From contig SAPZ01000001.1 in NCBI GenBank assembly GCA_004020875.1, positions 434,001-498,000 on the forward strand: DNA of 64,000 nt. The letters are read 5' to 3'. Origin of the DNA: Mesorhizobium sp. (GTDB lineage Bacteria; Pseudomonadota; Alphaproteobacteria; Rhizobiales; Rhizobiaceae). A program made the position numbers and the translations under genes. This document shows positions 54,541-63,415 of the stretch, piece by piece; position 1 is the stretch's first letter; each line of letters begins with the position of its first letter. The notes under the pieces are model-generated. The model saw only the letters and a program-made list of their open reading frames with translations. It made no database searches and was not told the origin of the DNA.

Positions 54541-54713
54541 GGCCTAAAGACGGGGCGCCTGAAACGGATACTGAAGGACCATGAGGCGCCGCCCGTCCCG
54601 ATCCACATACTCTATGCCGCCAATCGTCTTCTGCCCCGCCGGGCGATTGTCTTCATGATTTTATTGCCGATGCTTTCGGCAAAATCTCGGCTCTGAACGT
54701 CGCCGGCAGGTAA
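54541..54713 (+). pseudogene. LysR-family regulator, C-terminal remnant
   Basis: Forward frame with LKRILKDHEAPPVPIHILYA and ANRLLPRRAIVFM, then after a frameshift near 54655 DFIADAFGKISALNVAGR and a stop at 54711. This is the end of a LysR substrate-binding domain (typically ...PPVPIHxVYPxNRxLSxKVRxFVDFxxE). The rest of the gene has been lost. It lies divergently next to the SDR, the usual LysR/SDR arrangement. Confidence 0.55.
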
Positions 54714-54759
54714 CCCCATGCGACAGCGGAATAGAGACCGCGATCCGAGGCCGAACTTG

Positions 54760-54990
54760 CCAGGGAGGCGGCATTTCACGCTCGGCCTTCTTCAACCGCT
54801 TCGCCCGCAGCGTCGGCGTGCCGGCGATGGAGTATCTCTTGGCCTGGCGCATGGCGCTGGCCAAGGACCTGTTGCGGCATCAGGATGTAGATATGCGCGT
54901 CGGCTACGGCTCGGCCAGCACCCTCAGCACCGCTCCAGCCGCCATGTTGGCCAGTCGCCCGGCCGCTATGCCAAGACAGGAGATGATTGA
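54760..54990 (+). pseudogene. AraC-family regulator, C-terminal remnant
   Basis: The frame reads ISRSAFFNRFARSVGVPAME and YLLAWRMALAKDLLRHQDV, followed by VGYGSAS and, in another frame, RHVGQSPGRYAK. These are the second helix-turn-helix parts of an AraC-type DNA-binding domain with a short internal deletion and at least two frameshifts. No sensor domain is left. Such regulators often sit next to SDR genes, so it may belong with the broken SDR upstream. Confidence 0.6.
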
Positions 54991-55104
54991 AGCTGCAGCG
55001 AACCTGATGCGGCAAACATACCTCACCTGACGAGACACTTTAATGGATCCCTTGGCGCCATCCAATCTCCACGGCGAGCGCGAATCCGTCTAGCCAAGCG
55101 GCAG

Positions 55105-56331
55105 TTAGCGGCCGCTGTAAGACTCTTCGATTTCGGCAAATCGCACTGATCGGCCGACAGGCAGTCCATTTCCGATCTGATCCAGCTCAGGCAGCAGGAA
55201 GATGCTATCTCGCAGAGTCCCCGCGGCTCCGACGGCGACAGTGTCAGCTTCAACGCCGGCGACCTCAATAGGAGGCAACACCAGGCCGTGCAGTAAATTG
55301 GCGCGCAGGACCGTATCGACCCTCGCTTCGATCCTGTTGAACAACACAGCCAGCGGGCCGCCCAGGACGATGCGAGCCGGGTTAAGGACATGGATGAGAT
55401 TGAGCAGCCCCACCGAGATGACCCGCGCCCATCTGTCGAGCACAGCTTCCAGGGGACCGCTGGGACTGCGCATGGCTGCCAGACTTGCCAGCCCTTCGGC
55501 GATCGATTGCCCGGATGGGAGCAGCGGCAGGAATGGGCCGTAGCCGCCGAGAAGGCCAAGGGTCAACGATTTGGCATCTTCGGGACTAGCCGAGAGAACC
55601 ATATGACCAATTTCGCCAGCAAAACCACTGGCGCCCTCGGCAACGCGCCCGTTCCGGATTATCGCAGCGCCGATCCCCTCTGAAAGTAACACGACGAGCA
55701 TGTCCTCGGTCTCATGGGTATCGAGTGCGCCGATGGCCGCGGAAAGCGCGACGGCGTCGTTGCACACCCGGATCGGCCATGGTGCCCCAAGTGAGGAGGC
55801 GACCAATTGTCCGATATCGACGTCCTGCCACTCCAGCAGTTTGGCCGAGACCACGACCCCATCGCGTCCCACGATACCGGGAACTGACACACCAACGCCC
55901 CGCACACGTCTGGTATCGACACCCGCGCCGACGACCAGGCGGCGTGCGAGATCAGCGATGGCCTGCGCAACGGGTTCCGGTTCCCGAAAGTTTTTGCTGT
56001 TGGGAATGGTGATCTTGTTGAGCACAGCCCCACTGAAGTCGACAAGCACGCCGGCCAGCCAGGTGCTAGATACATCGATGCCGACGAAGAAAGCTCCTTT
56101 GGGGTTGAGCGCCACACGTATCCCAGGCCTGCCGACCTTGCCCGCTTCCAGAGGCTCATTGAGCTCTATAGCCAGATCCGCCTCAAGGAGCACTGCGATG
56201 ACGTTACCGGCAGTCGCCCGGGTCAGGCCGAGTTCGCGCGCAATGTCGGCGCGCGAAAGCGGGGAGGCCCTTCGGAGCAGGCGCAGGCACCTCGTCTCAT
56301 TGACGTGGCGGATGAGGTTGGTGGTTTTCAA
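55105..56331 (-). CDS. ROK-family transcriptional repressor
   Basis: A regulator of about 408 residues: N-terminal winged helix (RHVNETRCLRLLRRASPLSR, ADIARELGLTRATAGNVIAV) and an ROK sugar-kinase-like domain (FFVGIDVSSTWLAGVLVDF near 90, VSVPGIVGRDG near 165, GEIGHMVLSASPEDAKSL near 275). The TTG at 56331 gives an N-terminus matching the paralogue at 62027; the frame is open to an ATG at 56472, but the extra residues look non-coding. It is divergent from the FucU-ABC operon and probably represses it until a sugar binds. Confidence 0.85.
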   Translation of the reverse strand: MKTTNLIRHVNETRCLRLLRRASPLSRADIARELGLTRATAGNVIAVLLEADLAIELNEPLEAGKVGRPGIRVALNPKGAFFVGIDVSSTWLAGVLVDFSGAVLNKITIPNSKNFREPEPVAQAIADLARRLVVGAGVDTRRVRGVGVSVPGIVGRDGVVVSAKLLEWQDVDIGQLVASSLGAPWPIRVCNDAVALSAAIGALDTHETEDMLVVLLSEGIGAAIIRNGRVAEGASGFAGEIGHMVLSASPEDAKSLTLGLLGGYGPFLPLLPSGQSIAEGLASLAAMRSPSGPLEAVLDRWARVISVGLLNLIHVLNPARIVLGGPLAVLFNRIEARVDTVLRANLLHGLVLPPIEVAGVEADTVAVGAAGTLRDSIFLLPELDQIGNGLPVGRSVRFAEIEESYSGR

Positions 56332-56614
56332 ACTTCCTGCTCGTCCGTTTCGATCGTCATTTCGCGGCGTCTGCCCTGTTAGCGTCACCCGGCCAGTGCG
56401 TCGAGAGTGATTGCACGTCGCCGCTGGATTGCGCTGGCAAAGCGTACTGAAATCGCCATTGACGGTCACCAAAGCCTATTAGTATAGGTTCGATGCAAAT
56501 ACAAGGTATCTGGATCTGATTGATGCCTTGTTTGCCATCGCTGTCCAAATGCTGAGTGCCGTAACTCCGGACGCTCATTGAACACAACGCAACCTGAACA
56601 AAGGAACGCCTGTC

Positions 56615-57052
56615 ATGCTGAAAGGTATCGATCCAATCCTGTCGCCGGATCTTCTCCACGCTCTGCGGTCCATGGGGCACGGTCACGACATCGCGATCGT
56701 TGACGCCAACTATCCTTGCGATGACGATGCCCACATCATTCGCCTGGACGGCGTCCTGGGCACCCGGATCCTCGAAGCGGTGCTTTCGGTAATGCCTCTC
56801 GAAAGCCGCGATTCTCAGGCAGCATGCCGCATGATCGTTGACGGCAACCCTGCGACAGAGCTGCCTATCTTCGGCGAATTCCGGGATATCGTTATAAGGC
56901 ATTCCGACCGGCCGCTGTCGCTGGCGCCGATTACCCCCGACGAATTTAAGCAGCGCGCAAAATGCGGCTTCGCGATCGTTCTCAGCGGCGATCGGCGGCT
57001 CTACGGAAACATCCTGCTGAAAAAGGGCGTTGTCGCACCGCCGGCTGACTAA
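56615..57052 (+). CDS. RbsD/FucU-family sugar mutarotase
   Basis: A 145-aa protein of the RbsD/FucU family, which interconverts sugar anomers or pyranose/furanose forms. The N-terminal MLKGIDPILSPDLLHALRSM followed by GHGHDIAIVDANYP holds the catalytic His (GHGHD), and the C-terminal KCGFAIVLSGDRRLYGNILL is typical of FucU. It opens the operon-like group of ABC transporter and dehydrogenase genes, 115 nt before the binding protein. The substrate is probably a 6-deoxy- or pentose-type sugar, but this is not shown by the sequence. Confidence 0.9.
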   Translation: MLKGIDPILSPDLLHALRSMGHGHDIAIVDANYPCDDDAHIIRLDGVLGTRILEAVLSVMPLESRDSQAACRMIVDGNPATELPIFGEFRDIVIRHSDRPLSLAPITPDEFKQRAKCGFAIVLSGDRRLYGNILLKKGVVAPPAD

Positions 57053-57089
57053 CCCAGGAGAGGGGCTTGCATTCTCTTTTTTTGCGTAA

Positions 57090-57104
57090 TATGTTTAGAA
57101 CATA
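57090..57104. promoter_or_regulatory. AT-rich inverted repeat, candidate ROK operator
   Basis: TATGTT-TAG-AACATA, a perfect 6-bp inverted repeat in an AT-rich patch 63 bp before the binding-protein start at 57168. AT-rich palindromes are typical targets of NagC/Mlc/ROK repressors, and a ROK gene lies divergently upstream. Confidence 0.45.
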
Positions 57105-57167
57105 AACAAATGAGGTCGTGGGAGGAGAGCATTTGTCCGCGATCCGTGCACAAACCAAGGAGGAGAA

Positions 57168-58130
57168 ATGAAAATGCGCACAAACACCTTCGCGACAACC
57201 CTCGCGGTTCTCGGAACGCTGCTGACGCCGGCTCTGTCGTGGGCCGGCGACAAACCCCTGACGATCATGCTTTCCAGCCCTGATCTGGCCTTTCCATTTT
57301 CGGTCCACATCATGAAAGAGATGCAGGACGAGGCAGCAAAGCTCGGCAACATCAACGTTGTGGTGAGTGATGGTCAGCGCAATTCCAGCAAGCAGAGCGC
57401 CGATATCGAGGCGGCGATCGCCAAGGGTGTCGACGGGATCGTAATCAGCCCCAACGACTCGGCAGCGCTTGCGCCGGCGATCCAGGAAGCGATCGATGCC
57501 AAGATACCGGTCGTCACCGTCGATCGCTCGATCGACAGCGTCAAAGGAATCCTCGCTCACGTCGGTGCCGACAATGTGAAGGGTGGCGAGGTACAGGGCC
57601 AACTCATCATCAAGCTGTTTCCCGACGGCGCCAGAGTGATGAACCTGCAGGGGCAGCCGGGCACCAGCGCCGCGATCGATCGCAACAAGGGCCTCCACAA
57701 CGCGCTGGATCCTCTCGCAGCCAAATACAAGTTCGTGTTCGAGGACACAGCCGGATTTGACCGTGCCAAGGGTCTTTCCATGACGGAGTCTGCGCTCGCA
57801 TCCATGGCGACCCCGCCCGACGCCATCGCCGCGGCAAATGACGATATGGCTCTCGGAGCCCTTGAGGCGCTGAAGGCTCGGGATCTGACCGAGAAGGTGA
57901 AATTGATCGGCTTCGATGCTCTGCCGGAATCCCTCGGCAAGGTACGCGATGGCGGCATGACCGGTACAATCGAGCAAATGCCGGGAAGGCAGGGCAGGCA
58001 GGCAGTCGATATTCTCGTGGCCTTTGTGCGTGACGGCAAGGCGCCGGATAAGAAGATCACGCTGCTCACACCGATCGCTGTGACAAAGGACAACCTCGAC
58101 GCCGGCGAACGTTTGGGAGAGCTGAAGTAG
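57168..58130 (+). CDS. Sugar ABC transporter substrate-binding protein (RbsB type)
   Basis: A 320-aa periplasmic protein. Signal peptide ends at LSWA-GD. The mature type-I binding fold has LTIMLSSPDLAFPFSVHIMK, GVDGIVISPNDSAALAPAIQ and VVTVDRSIDS, and a hinge AANDDMALGALEALK. Family members bind ribose, xylose, fucose or related sugars. The start ATG follows GGAGGAG. It is followed after 135 nt by the two-domain ATPase gene, with a strong hairpin between them. Confidence 0.93.
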   Translation: MKMRTNTFATTLAVLGTLLTPALSWAGDKPLTIMLSSPDLAFPFSVHIMKEMQDEAAKLGNINVVVSDGQRNSSKQSADIEAAIAKGVDGIVISPNDSAALAPAIQEAIDAKIPVVTVDRSIDSVKGILAHVGADNVKGGEVQGQLIIKLFPDGARVMNLQGQPGTSAAIDRNKGLHNALDPLAAKYKFVFEDTAGFDRAKGLSMTESALASMATPPDAIAAANDDMALGALEALKARDLTEKVKLIGFDALPESLGKVRDGGMTGTIEQMPGRQGRQAVDILVAFVRDGKAPDKKITLLTPIAVTKDNLDAGERLGELK

Positions 58131-58178
58131 CTCTTCGTCGCCCGCGCCGCCTGCTATCCTCCAAGGCGATCGCGGGCG

Positions 58179-58209
58179 AGGGTGAGGCCCGAAGATCCGG
58201 CCTCACCCT
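58179..58209 (+). other. Hairpin between binding-protein and ATPase genes
   Basis: Perfect 11-bp stem AGGGTGAGGCC/GGCCTCACCCT with a 9-nt loop, no T-run. Probably a message-stabilising or attenuating element that keeps the binding protein in excess, as at 37009. Confidence 0.6.
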
Positions 58210-58264
58210 CAACGGCGCACGGCACTGCGCCTATTCGAGCTGCTGAATTCGTTTGGATCTCACA

Positions 58265-59791
58265 ATGCGCCAGCCTCTTTTGCAGATGAATGGCATCACC
58301 AAGTCGTTTGGCGGCATTTCCGCGCTGAGAGCGGTGGATCTGCGCGTCGGCGCAGGCGAGGTTCACGCTTTGCTGGGTGAAAACGGTGCGGGCAAATCGA
58401 CCCTGCTCAAGATCCTGTCGGGAGCTCAGTCGCCGGACGCCGGCGAGATATATCTTCTTGGCGCGAAGGCGACGTTCAACTCGCCTCAGGATGCGCAGCG
58501 CAGTGGCATAGCGACAATCTACCAGGAACTCACGCTCGTTCCTGGAATGTCGATTGCGGAGAACATCTTCCTTGGCCGTGAACCTGGCCGGGCAAGCTTC
58601 GTGGATTGGGGACGCTTGGTCGACGAGGCGCAAGGCCTGATGTCGAAGGTTGGTCTCGAGAAGAACCCACGCATACTGGCTCGCGATCTCTCCGTGGCCG
58701 AACAACAATTGGTCGAGATCGCCCGCGCCCTGTCGATGAAATCGAAACTCATCATCATGGATGAGCCGACAGCGGCGCTCTCAAATGCCGAGGTGGATCG
58801 GCTTTTCGACATCGTCAGCGGGTTCCGGGACGAAGGGCTCAGCGTAATATTCGTCACACACCGTCTGGAAGAGGTCATGCGCGTGTGCGACCGCTTCACC
58901 ATCCTGCGCGACGGCGCGTTTGTCTGCGAAGGAGACGTCGCCGATACCTCCATAGATGCCATCATCCGTCACATGGTCGGCCGCGAGATCACCGCGATGC
59001 AACGGCGACCGGCGCCGGCCGCGACCGAGAGGGTCGTCCTTCGTGTCGAGAATCTGTCGCGGCGCAGGGGCGCCGAAGGGCTGAATGCCATGGCCTTGCA
59101 TGACGTCTGTTTCGAGGTTCGACGCGGCGAAATCCTCGGCATCGCCGGGCTGGTCGGCTCCGGTCGCACGGAGACGGCGCGTGCGATCTTTGGCGCGGAT
59201 CCGTTCGAATCTGGGAATATCTTTATCGATGGCGTGTCGTTGCGGCCGACATCGCCGCAAGACGCCATCCGAAGAGGCATCGGCCTAGTGCCAGAAGACA
59301 GGAAGCAGCAAGCCCTGTTTCTGTCGCAGTCGATCCGTGCAAACCTGACGGTCACCGCGCAAGACCGGGTTTCCCGGCTGGGTGTCTTCATCGATTCAGG
59401 TGCCGAAGACACCTTGATCGCGGAGTATCGGAAACTGCTTCGCATCCGGATGCTGGGGCCGGAGCAGATCGTCTCCGACCTCTCGGGTGGCAACCAGCAG
59501 AAGATTGTCCTGGCACGTTGGCTCGCTCTTGGTCCCAAGGTGCTCATCGTGGACGAGCCGACCCGCGGGATCGATGTCGGGGCCAAGGCCGAAGTTCACA
59601 ATCTGCTGTTTCAAATGGCAAGCACTGGCATCGCCATCGTCGTGATCTCTTCGGAGCTGCCCGAGGTGCTGGCCATCAGCGACCGCATCATCACCATGCG
59701 CGAGGGCCGCGTCACCGGCGAGGTGCAGGCCGACGCCGCCAATCCAGAAATGCTGATGGCCCTGATGACCGTGGATGCGGTCGCGGCATGA
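58265..59791 (+). CDS. Sugar ABC transporter ATP-binding protein, two domains (RbsA type)
   Basis: A 508-aa tandem ATPase. Domain 1 has Walker A GENGAGKST near residue 40, LSVAEQQLVEIARAL and Walker B LIIMDEPTAAL. Domain 2 has the characteristic degenerate P-loop GLVGSGRTETARAIFG near 297, signature DLSGGNQQKIVLARWL and LIVDEPTRGIDVGAK. ATG 58265 is preferred over a TTG four codons upstream. It energises the permease encoded 23 nt downstream. Confidence 0.93.
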   Translation: MRQPLLQMNGITKSFGGISALRAVDLRVGAGEVHALLGENGAGKSTLLKILSGAQSPDAGEIYLLGAKATFNSPQDAQRSGIATIYQELTLVPGMSIAENIFLGREPGRASFVDWGRLVDEAQGLMSKVGLEKNPRILARDLSVAEQQLVEIARALSMKSKLIIMDEPTAALSNAEVDRLFDIVSGFRDEGLSVIFVTHRLEEVMRVCDRFTILRDGAFVCEGDVADTSIDAIIRHMVGREITAMQRRPAPAATERVVLRVENLSRRRGAEGLNAMALHDVCFEVRRGEILGIAGLVGSGRTETARAIFGADPFESGNIFIDGVSLRPTSPQDAIRRGIGLVPEDRKQQALFLSQSIRANLTVTAQDRVSRLGVFIDSGAEDTLIAEYRKLLRIRMLGPEQIVSDLSGGNQQKIVLARWLALGPKVLIVDEPTRGIDVGAKAEVHNLLFQMASTGIAIVVISSELPEVLAISDRIITMREGRVTGEVQADAANPEMLMALMTVDAVAA

Positions 59792-59814
59792 GAGATCAAC
59801 CAGGGGAGAACGAC

Positions 59815-60846
59815 ATGGCGCAAGTGGCAGCGGAGGCACCGGTCCCGAAGCGACAGCAAATTCGGCCGTTCAATGTGGTGGCGCGCTTCGCGCCAGTGCT
59901 GTTCCTTATGGTCCTCATGATCGGCTTCTCGATCCTTGAGCCGCGATTTCTCACGCCGCTGAACCTTTTCAACGTTCTCCGCCAGGTCTCGATCTACGGA
60001 TTGCTGGCGATAGGAATGACCTTCGTCATCCTCACGGCCGGAATAGACCTTTCTATAGGCTCGATCCTCGCATTGGCAGGGCTTGTCGCGGCGGTGGTGG
60101 CAAAGGGCGGCCTCGACAATCGTTTCAGTGTTGGCGATGGATCGGCCGCAATGGGTTTCGGTTGGGAGGTCGCAGCGCTGGCAGCGATAGGCGTAGGCGT
60201 CGCGGCAGGATTTGTTCAAGGGCTGGCTATCACCCGGTTCAAGGTGCCGCCTTTCGTGGTGACGCTGGGCGGCATGTCAGCCTTTCGCGGTGCGGCCTTG
60301 CTCTTTTCCGGCGGCGGGCCGGTTAGCGGCTTCGACGAAGCATTTGTCTGGTGGGGCCAAGGTAAGCTGGGGCCAGTCCCGGTTCCGGTTCTGATCTTTG
60401 TCCTGTTCGCGGTCATCGCGCACATAACGTTGAGCTACACGCGCTACGGTCGGCAGATCTATGCAGTTGGCGGAAACCCCGAAGCTGCGCGCCTCGCCGG
60501 CCTCAACGTCCAGAAGATCATCCTCAGTGTCTATGTCATCACCGGCTTCTTCGCAGGCCTCGGTGCTTTCGTCTTGGCGGCAAGACTGAACTCGGCTGAG
60601 GCCGTGGCAGGTACGGGTTTTGAATTGACTGTCATCGCCTCGGTTGTGATCGGTGGGACCAGCCTTTTTGGGGGGACCGGGACAATATTCGGCACGGTCA
60701 TCGGCACCGTACTGATCGGTGTCCTGCTCAACGGCCTCGTTCTTCTGGATGTCTCGGCTTACGTCCAGCAGATCATCATCGGGATGATCATCGTTCTGGC
60801 GGTTGCGTTCGACACCTTCGTGAAATCACGACGCCGGATCTTGTGA
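59815..60846 (+). CDS. Sugar ABC transporter permease (RbsC type)
   Basis: A 343-aa membrane protein with about eight helices. Family signatures are YGLLAIGMTFVILTAGIDLS near residue 60 and GTGFELTVIASVVIGGTSLF near 263. It starts after GGGGAG and completes the transporter with the 57168 binding protein and 58265 ATPase. It is homologous to the partial permease at the left end of the window, so the window holds two transporters of this family with different ATPase architectures. Confidence 0.93.
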   Translation: MAQVAAEAPVPKRQQIRPFNVVARFAPVLFLMVLMIGFSILEPRFLTPLNLFNVLRQVSIYGLLAIGMTFVILTAGIDLSIGSILALAGLVAAVVAKGGLDNRFSVGDGSAAMGFGWEVAALAAIGVGVAAGFVQGLAITRFKVPPFVVTLGGMSAFRGAALLFSGGGPVSGFDEAFVWWGQGKLGPVPVPVLIFVLFAVIAHITLSYTRYGRQIYAVGGNPEAARLAGLNVQKIILSVYVITGFFAGLGAFVLAARLNSAEAVAGTGFELTVIASVVIGGTSLFGGTGTIFGTVIGTVLIGVLLNGLVLLDVSAYVQQIIIGMIIVLAVAFDTFVKSRRRIL

Positions 60847-60948
60847 GGCGATCACGGCTCGCCGTCACAACTCGTGGCGTTTTGCCACCTTGCCAAAGCA
60901 GCATCAGACAACAGGCGCCGGAAGCGGCGCTCATTGGAGTTACCGACG

Positions 60949-61722
60949 ATGACAAAGAGTTCTCTGCCAAGCTTCGGCCTTCACGGGAAGGTCGTGATGG
61001 TGAGCGGCGCCGGGCGCGGTATTGGCCGGGCCTGTGCGTTGGCATGCGCCGAGGCGGGAGCCGACATCGTTGCGATCGTCCGTAACGACAATGCCGGCAA
61101 GGATTTGACCTCGGACATCGAAGCGCTCGGGCGCCGCGCATTGATTGTCCCATTGGACATATCCGAGACCCGACGAATTGAAGACGCCGTGCGCGATGCG
61201 GTAGCCCATTTCGGCCAAATCGACATCCTGGTTAATAATATCGGCATTTCGCGGCGAAGCTTGGCGCAATCCGTCAGTGAGGAGGACTTCGACCTGGTTC
61301 TCGGCACGAACCTCAAAGGCACGTTCTTCCTGACGCAGGCTGTGGCAAGGACAATGATCGAGCGTCGTACTGGCCGCATCCTCAACATCAGTTCCCAGGC
61401 CGGGACCGTCACGCTGCGCGAGGAATCGATCTATTGCATGTCGAAGGCTGCCATCAATCATCTCACCAGGTGCCTGGCTGCTGAGTGGGGTCCGTTGGGA
61501 ATTGCTGTGAACAGCATTTCGCCGACCTTTATCTGGACCGACTCGACGCGTCCCTATCTGAGTGACCCCGAGGCGCATCGAAAGACGCTCGCGCATATTC
61601 CGCTCGGCCGGATTGGCGAGACCGATGATGTAGCCGGCGCGGTGGTGTACCTGGCCTCACCTGCGGGCGCTCTCGTCAACGGGGCGAACCTGATGATCGA
61701 TGGCGGCTGGTCGATCGCATAA
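60949..61722 (+). CDS. SDR-family dehydrogenase in the sugar operon
   Basis: A 257-aa short-chain dehydrogenase. The cofactor motif is MVSGAGRGIGRACALACAEA near residue 17, NNIGISRR near 92 replaces the usual NNAG, the catalytic Ser is in LNISSQAGTV and the active-site pair is YCMSK (YxxxK), with a C-terminal LVNGANLMIDGGWSIA. It is probably the oxidoreductase that starts catabolism of the imported sugar, for example oxidation of an aldose or 6-deoxysugar. The start at 60949 follows GGAG. It ends the operon. Confidence 0.9.
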   Translation: MTKSSLPSFGLHGKVVMVSGAGRGIGRACALACAEAGADIVAIVRNDNAGKDLTSDIEALGRRALIVPLDISETRRIEDAVRDAVAHFGQIDILVNNIGISRRSLAQSVSEEDFDLVLGTNLKGTFFLTQAVARTMIERRTGRILNISSQAGTVTLREESIYCMSKAAINHLTRCLAAEWGPLGIAVNSISPTFIWTDSTRPYLSDPEAHRKTLAHIPLGRIGETDDVAGAVVYLASPAGALVNGANLMIDGGWSIA

Positions 61723-62026
61723 GATCAGTGGACTCCCACGGTGATCATTGCCATGCGGCTCGCGACGATCTTCCAGAGACAGCGAGTCGGTCGAAAACGG
61801 CGGTTCCAGTTTCGCCTCGTTAGACTGGCGCGGACGAACTTGTTGCCGAACTGGCGGGTGGCCGCCGTCGGCGCGCAAGCCCGGCCAACCCAATGGCGGC
61901 TCTGGTTCAGTATTACATCCTTGCCCACGCGATGGCTGTGCCGACTTTGGACGCTTCCCTGAGAAAACGGCTTTGGGACAGCCCCTTCCGATGGTATTTG
62001 CGCTGACGTAACCAAAAGATGCGGCC
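61723..62026. other. Intergenic region with a short coding-like tail
   Basis: About 300 bases between the SDR and the second ROK gene. One forward frame from about 61888 reads NPMAALVQYYILAHAMAVPT and ends WDSPFRWYLR before a stop at 62005. It has no start or ribosome binding site, so it may be the end of a lost gene. I could not identify it. No operator was recognised. Confidence 0.3.
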
Positions 62027-63184
62027 GTGAGCACGACAAGCCTACTGCGCCATATCAACGCTAGGCGTTGTCTGAGACTGCTGCAAAACGGCCGTCAGCT
62101 TTCTCGCGCCGACATGGCTCGGCAGCTCGGCCTGACAAGGGCCACGATCGGCAACGCCATGCGCGTTCTGCTCGATGCCGGCCTAGTCGTCGAGAGTGCC
62201 GAAATGTCCGCCGAATCGCGCAAGGGTCGTCCGGGTGTCGGCGTGACGCTCAACCCTTCGGGCGCCTATTTTGTTGGGGTCGATGTCGGCACGCGCTGCT
62301 TGACCGGAGTGCTGCTCGACCTGCAGATGAATGTCGTCAGCCGGATCGTCGAGCCGACCGGCCCGCGCTACCGCGATGCCGGGCATATATCGGCAAAGCT
62401 GCTCTCGCTGATCGAGAGGCTGCTCAGCGAAAGCCCCACCTTGCAGGATAAGGTGGAGGGCATCGGCATTTCAGTGCCGGGCCTTGTCGGCCGCGACGGC
62501 AGCGTGGTGCATGCGCCATTCCTCGAATGGCGCAACTATCCGCTTCAGGCGGAGCTGACGCGGAAGGCGCCGGCCGACTGGTCGGTCATGGTCTGCAACG
62601 ACGCCTTCGCCTTCGCCAATGCCGAGCTTGCCGCCTCCGCCACGGCTAAGGCCGGCAGTATGCTGGTCGTTCTCCTGGCCGAGGGCATCGGCGGGGCCAT
62701 CATCGATGACGGCCGCGTCGTGATGGGCGGGCATGGCTATTCCGGCGAAATCGGGCACACCATCGTTTCCGCCGGCGGACGCGTCGATACATTCGAGATG
62801 CTGGCCGGGGCCAAGCTTTTCACGCGGCTGTTCGATGAGGGTCAGCCGGTGGCCGACGGCGTTCAGATGCTGCTTGCAGGCATCGGCAACAAGGAAGTGG
62901 ACGCCGCGCTCGACGCCTGGGTCAGCGGCCTTTCAGCCGGCCTCGTCAACGCCATTCACCTGCTCGATCCCGGGCGCATCGTCCTCGGCGGCCCGCTGGC
63001 CGGCCTCTATCCCAAGCTCAGTCGGCGGATTCAGGCCGACATCAAGCGGCGGCTTCTGGCTGGCTTCACCATGCCCGAGATCAGGGTGGCGCAGTTCGGC
63101 GCCGATGGCGCCGCGATCGGCGCGGCGGCCACTATCCGCGACACGCTTTTCGCTCTGCCGGATCTCGAGACCAACACGCTGTAA
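62027..63184 (+). CDS. ROK-family transcriptional repressor (paralogue)
   Basis: A 385-aa regulator starting at GTG: winged helix LLRHINARRCLRLLQNGRQL with the recognition region MARQLGLTRATIGNAMRVLL, and an ROK domain (AYFVGVDVGTRCLTGVLLDL, ISVPGLVGRDGSVVH, GYSGEIGHTIVSAGG). It is clearly paralogous to the repressor at 55105-56331. It is probably the regulator of the downstream Gfo/Idh/MocA operon, whose promoter holds a long perfect inverted repeat. Confidence 0.9.
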   Translation: MSTTSLLRHINARRCLRLLQNGRQLSRADMARQLGLTRATIGNAMRVLLDAGLVVESAEMSAESRKGRPGVGVTLNPSGAYFVGVDVGTRCLTGVLLDLQMNVVSRIVEPTGPRYRDAGHISAKLLSLIERLLSESPTLQDKVEGIGISVPGLVGRDGSVVHAPFLEWRNYPLQAELTRKAPADWSVMVCNDAFAFANAELAASATAKAGSMLVVLLAEGIGGAIIDDGRVVMGGHGYSGEIGHTIVSAGGRVDTFEMLAGAKLFTRLFDEGQPVADGVQMLLAGIGNKEVDAALDAWVSGLSAGLVNAIHLLDPGRIVLGGPLAGLYPKLSRRIQADIKRRLLAGFTMPEIRVAQFGADGAAIGAAATIRDTLFALPDLETNTL

Positions 63185-63203
63185 CGCATTCCACAGCGTT
63201 TTT
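63176..63203 (+). terminator. Rho-independent terminator after the ROK gene
   Basis: Stem ACGCTGT/ACAGCGT with a 10-nt loop, beginning at the last codons of the gene and followed directly by TTTT. Confidence 0.5.
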
Positions 63204-63367
63204 CCGCCACGTTTCGCGCAGCGTCGTATGCGGTCGCGGCCATCGCATTTGCAAGCCACACGAACGAGTTAGCGCGGAGAGGGCTACGTCGAGCCGCGCC
63301 ATCTTCGCGTTTGGAACGACACCGTTGCAGAAATTCTGATTAAGCGCCTTGACGCGAGGCGTTTTGT

Positions 63368-63402
63368 GATATTTGTTTTTGTATAAGACAAAAACAAATA
63401 TC
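63368..63402. promoter_or_regulatory. 15-bp perfect inverted repeat, probable operator
   Basis: Arms GATATTTGTTTTTGT and ACAAAAACAAATATC flank a 5-nt centre (ATAAG), 13 nt before the TTG start of the oxidoreductase gene. The repeat is AT-rich and overlaps where the promoter should be, as expected for an ROK or LacI repressor site. The ROK gene just upstream is the obvious candidate ligand-controlled repressor. Confidence 0.7.
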
Positions 63403-63415
63403 AGGGAGTGAGCCT

